A stretch of 25,131 nucleotides of DNA from VMCP01 sp964415065 (lineage in GTDB: Bacteria > Bacteroidota > Bacteroidia > NS11-12g > UBA955): assembly GCA_964415065.1 (NCBI GenBank), contig CAYPYX010000030.1, positions 1 to 25,131 on the forward strand, in the 5' to 3' direction. How positions within the stretch are numbered: the stretch's first letter is position 1; the number at the start of each line of letters is the position of its first letter. Under the pieces are notes generated by a model. It searched no databases. It saw nothing but the letters and a program-made list of their open reading frames with translations, and was not told the origin of the DNA. The translations under genes and the position numbers were made by a program. This document shows positions 24,082-25,131 of the stretch, piece by piece.

Positions 24082-25029
24082 GAATTTATATCTAAAACTA
24101 TTTAAGAAAATCGCTGAAAGAATGATAGAGGTTCCCCAATAAAAAGAGGAATTTAAATCATTGTTTTCTTTGAAGATTATAATTCCCAAAAGGATGCCAT
24201 AAATAGGTTCCAAATTCACAGTTAAATTCGCTGTGAAAGCACTTAGATGTTTCAAAGAAGTTGTAGCTAAATAAAAGGTTAGATTGGTACAAAGAATAGA
24301 TAAAATACCCACCCATAGTAGATCTAATGCTCCATTTTGAAGATTATTCCATTGAAATTCGGAAGGATTAAAGTTAGGAAGCATAATTAGTGGATCATTG
24401 CTTATGATTTGATGTCCCCCAAAAAGAATAAATAAAGAGAGTAAGAATGCGCCAGAGATCATTTCGAGGGCACTTATGGTTAGAGGATTTTCGTTCTCAA
24501 TGTATTTTTTATTCAAGGTAGAAAACAAAGCAGCTAAAGCTGCACTGATTATTCCCACAACAATTGCGCTTGAATAAGAAGTGTGTTCATTATTTTGATT
24601 GGAAAGCGAATAACTAATCAACAAGACACCCAAAATTACGATAAGTCCGGAAAATAAATTAGACTTATTGAACGGTTGTTTAAGTAGAAGAGGCTCAAAA
24701 ATAGCTGTAAAAAAGGAAGCGGATCCTAAACAAGCTAAAGTAACAGAAACGGAATTACCCAATTTGATGGAGCCATAAAAAGTGAGCCAATGTAGACAAA
24801 CAATAATGCCGATGCCAAAAAAACGAAAAAGATTCGTTAGGTTTATTGATTTTAGTGATTTCCAAACAGCAGGGAAACATAGGTAAACCGCAGCTGTAAA
24901 TAACATCCTGTGCCATACAAGATTTATAGAACCGTATGATATTAACTTACCTAGAACCGCAGTAAATCCCCACAGGAAAACGGATATATGTAAATAAATT
25001 AGTGCTTTTTTATATGTTGAATTCGACAT
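24061..25029 (-). CDS. EamA/DMT-superfamily membrane transporter
   Basis: This 322-residue integral membrane protein has about ten transmembrane helices in two homologous EamA halves. The first (about 10-140) opens with FLWGFTAVLGKLIS and the second (about 155-310) includes LTVNLEPIYGILLGIIIFKE, the conserved helix-9/10 region of drug/metabolite exporters. The family exports amino acids, metabolites or drugs; the substrate is unknown here. I chose ATG 25029. The frame can be extended six codons to a TTG at 25047, but that start is weak and the protein family normally begins just before the first helix. It is preceded on its strand by a GC-rich hairpin (25048-25069) and converges on proS. Confidence 0.85.
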   Translation of the reverse strand: MSNSTYKKALIYLHISVFLWGFTAVLGKLISYGSINLVWHRMLFTAAVYLCFPAVWKSLKSINLTNLFRFFGIGIIVCLHWLTFYGSIKLGNSVSVTLACLGSASFFTAIFEPLLLKQPFNKSNLFSGLIVILGVLLISYSLSNQNNEHTSYSSAIVVGIISAALAALFSTLNKKYIENENPLTISALEMISGAFLLSLFILFGGHQIISNDPLIMLPNFNPSEFQWNNLQNGALDLLWVGILSILCTNLTFYLATTSLKHLSAFTANLTVNLEPIYGILLGIIIFKENNDLNSSFYWGTSIILSAIFLNSFRYKFKRENSN

Positions 25030-25047
25030 TTCGTTATAAAAAATCAA

Positions 25048-25069
25048 GGCCGAACAATAATGTCCGGCC
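25048..25069. terminator. GC-rich hairpin upstream of the EamA gene
   Basis: GGCCGAACA (25048-25056) pairs with TGTCCGGCC (25061-25069) over nine positions with one A-C mismatch and an ATAA loop. On the + strand a run of T follows at 25076-25082. On the minus strand TTGATTTTTT follows directly. It may end transcription of a gene beyond the window or act as an attenuator in front of the EamA gene. Confidence 0.45.
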
Positions 25070-25097
25070 AGGATGTTTTTTTGGTATGTAAAAGCGC

Positions 25098-25131
25098 GTA
25101 ACAGTTGGCGTTATCTCACGATAACTGTTAC
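25098..25131. repeat. Nested inverted repeat at the window edge
   Basis: GTAACAGTT (25098-25106) is the exact reverse complement of AACTGTTAC (25123-25131). Inside, GTTATC (25110-25115) pairs with GATAAC (25120-25125) around a TCAC loop. The two right arms share AAC, so the outer and inner stems compete. The repeat may continue beyond the window. Confidence 0.55.

Overview
The window is AT-rich chromosomal DNA from a member of the Bacteroidota, most likely a Flavobacteriales-type organism. This rests on family content: a DUF6029 outer-membrane protein, a type IX secretion plug protein (DUF5103), a giant PKD-repeat protein with a type B T9SS sorting domain, a bacterial geranylgeranylglyceryl phosphate synthase, and an archaeal-type prolyl-tRNA synthetase. 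Promoters of the phylum's TAnnTTTG (-7) type occur throughout. The genus cannot be named from the sequence alone. I see no rRNA, tRNA, CRISPR array, insertion sequence, prophage or plasmid gene. This looks like core genome rather than an island.

Layout. 1-2.97 kb: a DUF6029 outer-membrane protein (+) converging on a small PspC-domain membrane protein and a TrmN6-like tRNA methyltransferase (both -). 3.1-7.9 kb: a lone FecE-like ABC ATPase (-), diverging from a GNAT acetyltransferase, an ABC-F ATPase and the T9SS plug protein (all +). 7.9-10.9 kb: a leftward operon of polyprenyl diphosphate synthase, biotin carboxyl carrier protein and a membrane glycosyltransferase, whose end overlaps the plug gene tail to tail. 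11.0-13.1 kb: a thioredoxin-like lipoprotein (+) converging on a two-gene operon (-) of geranylgeranylglyceryl phosphate synthase and a two-TM protein of unknown function. 13.1-16.8 kb: a 297-bp control region with three DnaA-box-like sites and two palindromes, then B12-dependent ribonucleotide reductase nrdJ, closed by a very strong hairpin terminator. 17.0-22.3 kb: the 1757-residue PKD/T9SS cargo protein. 22.4-25.1 kb: proS converging on an EamA transporter, then an inverted repeat cut by the window edge.

How the genes relate. The plug protein is part of the type IX translocon, and the PKD protein carries the C-terminal signal that this system exports, so machine and cargo sit in the same 16 kb without forming an operon. 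The prenyl synthase and the GGGP synthase both belong to isoprenoid/lipid metabolism, but they lie in separate transcription units. The clearest recurrent signal is promoter geometry. At least four genes have an exact TAnnTTTG box ending only 3-7 nt before the start codon, which implies leaderless or nearly leaderless mRNAs, and several more have near matches. This geometry also decides several start codons. I found no convincing evidence of a wholly new multi-gene system. The best leads are the promoter/start-codon geometry, the DnaA-box region in front of nrdJ, and the uncharacterised membrane protein paired with the archaeal-type lipid enzyme.
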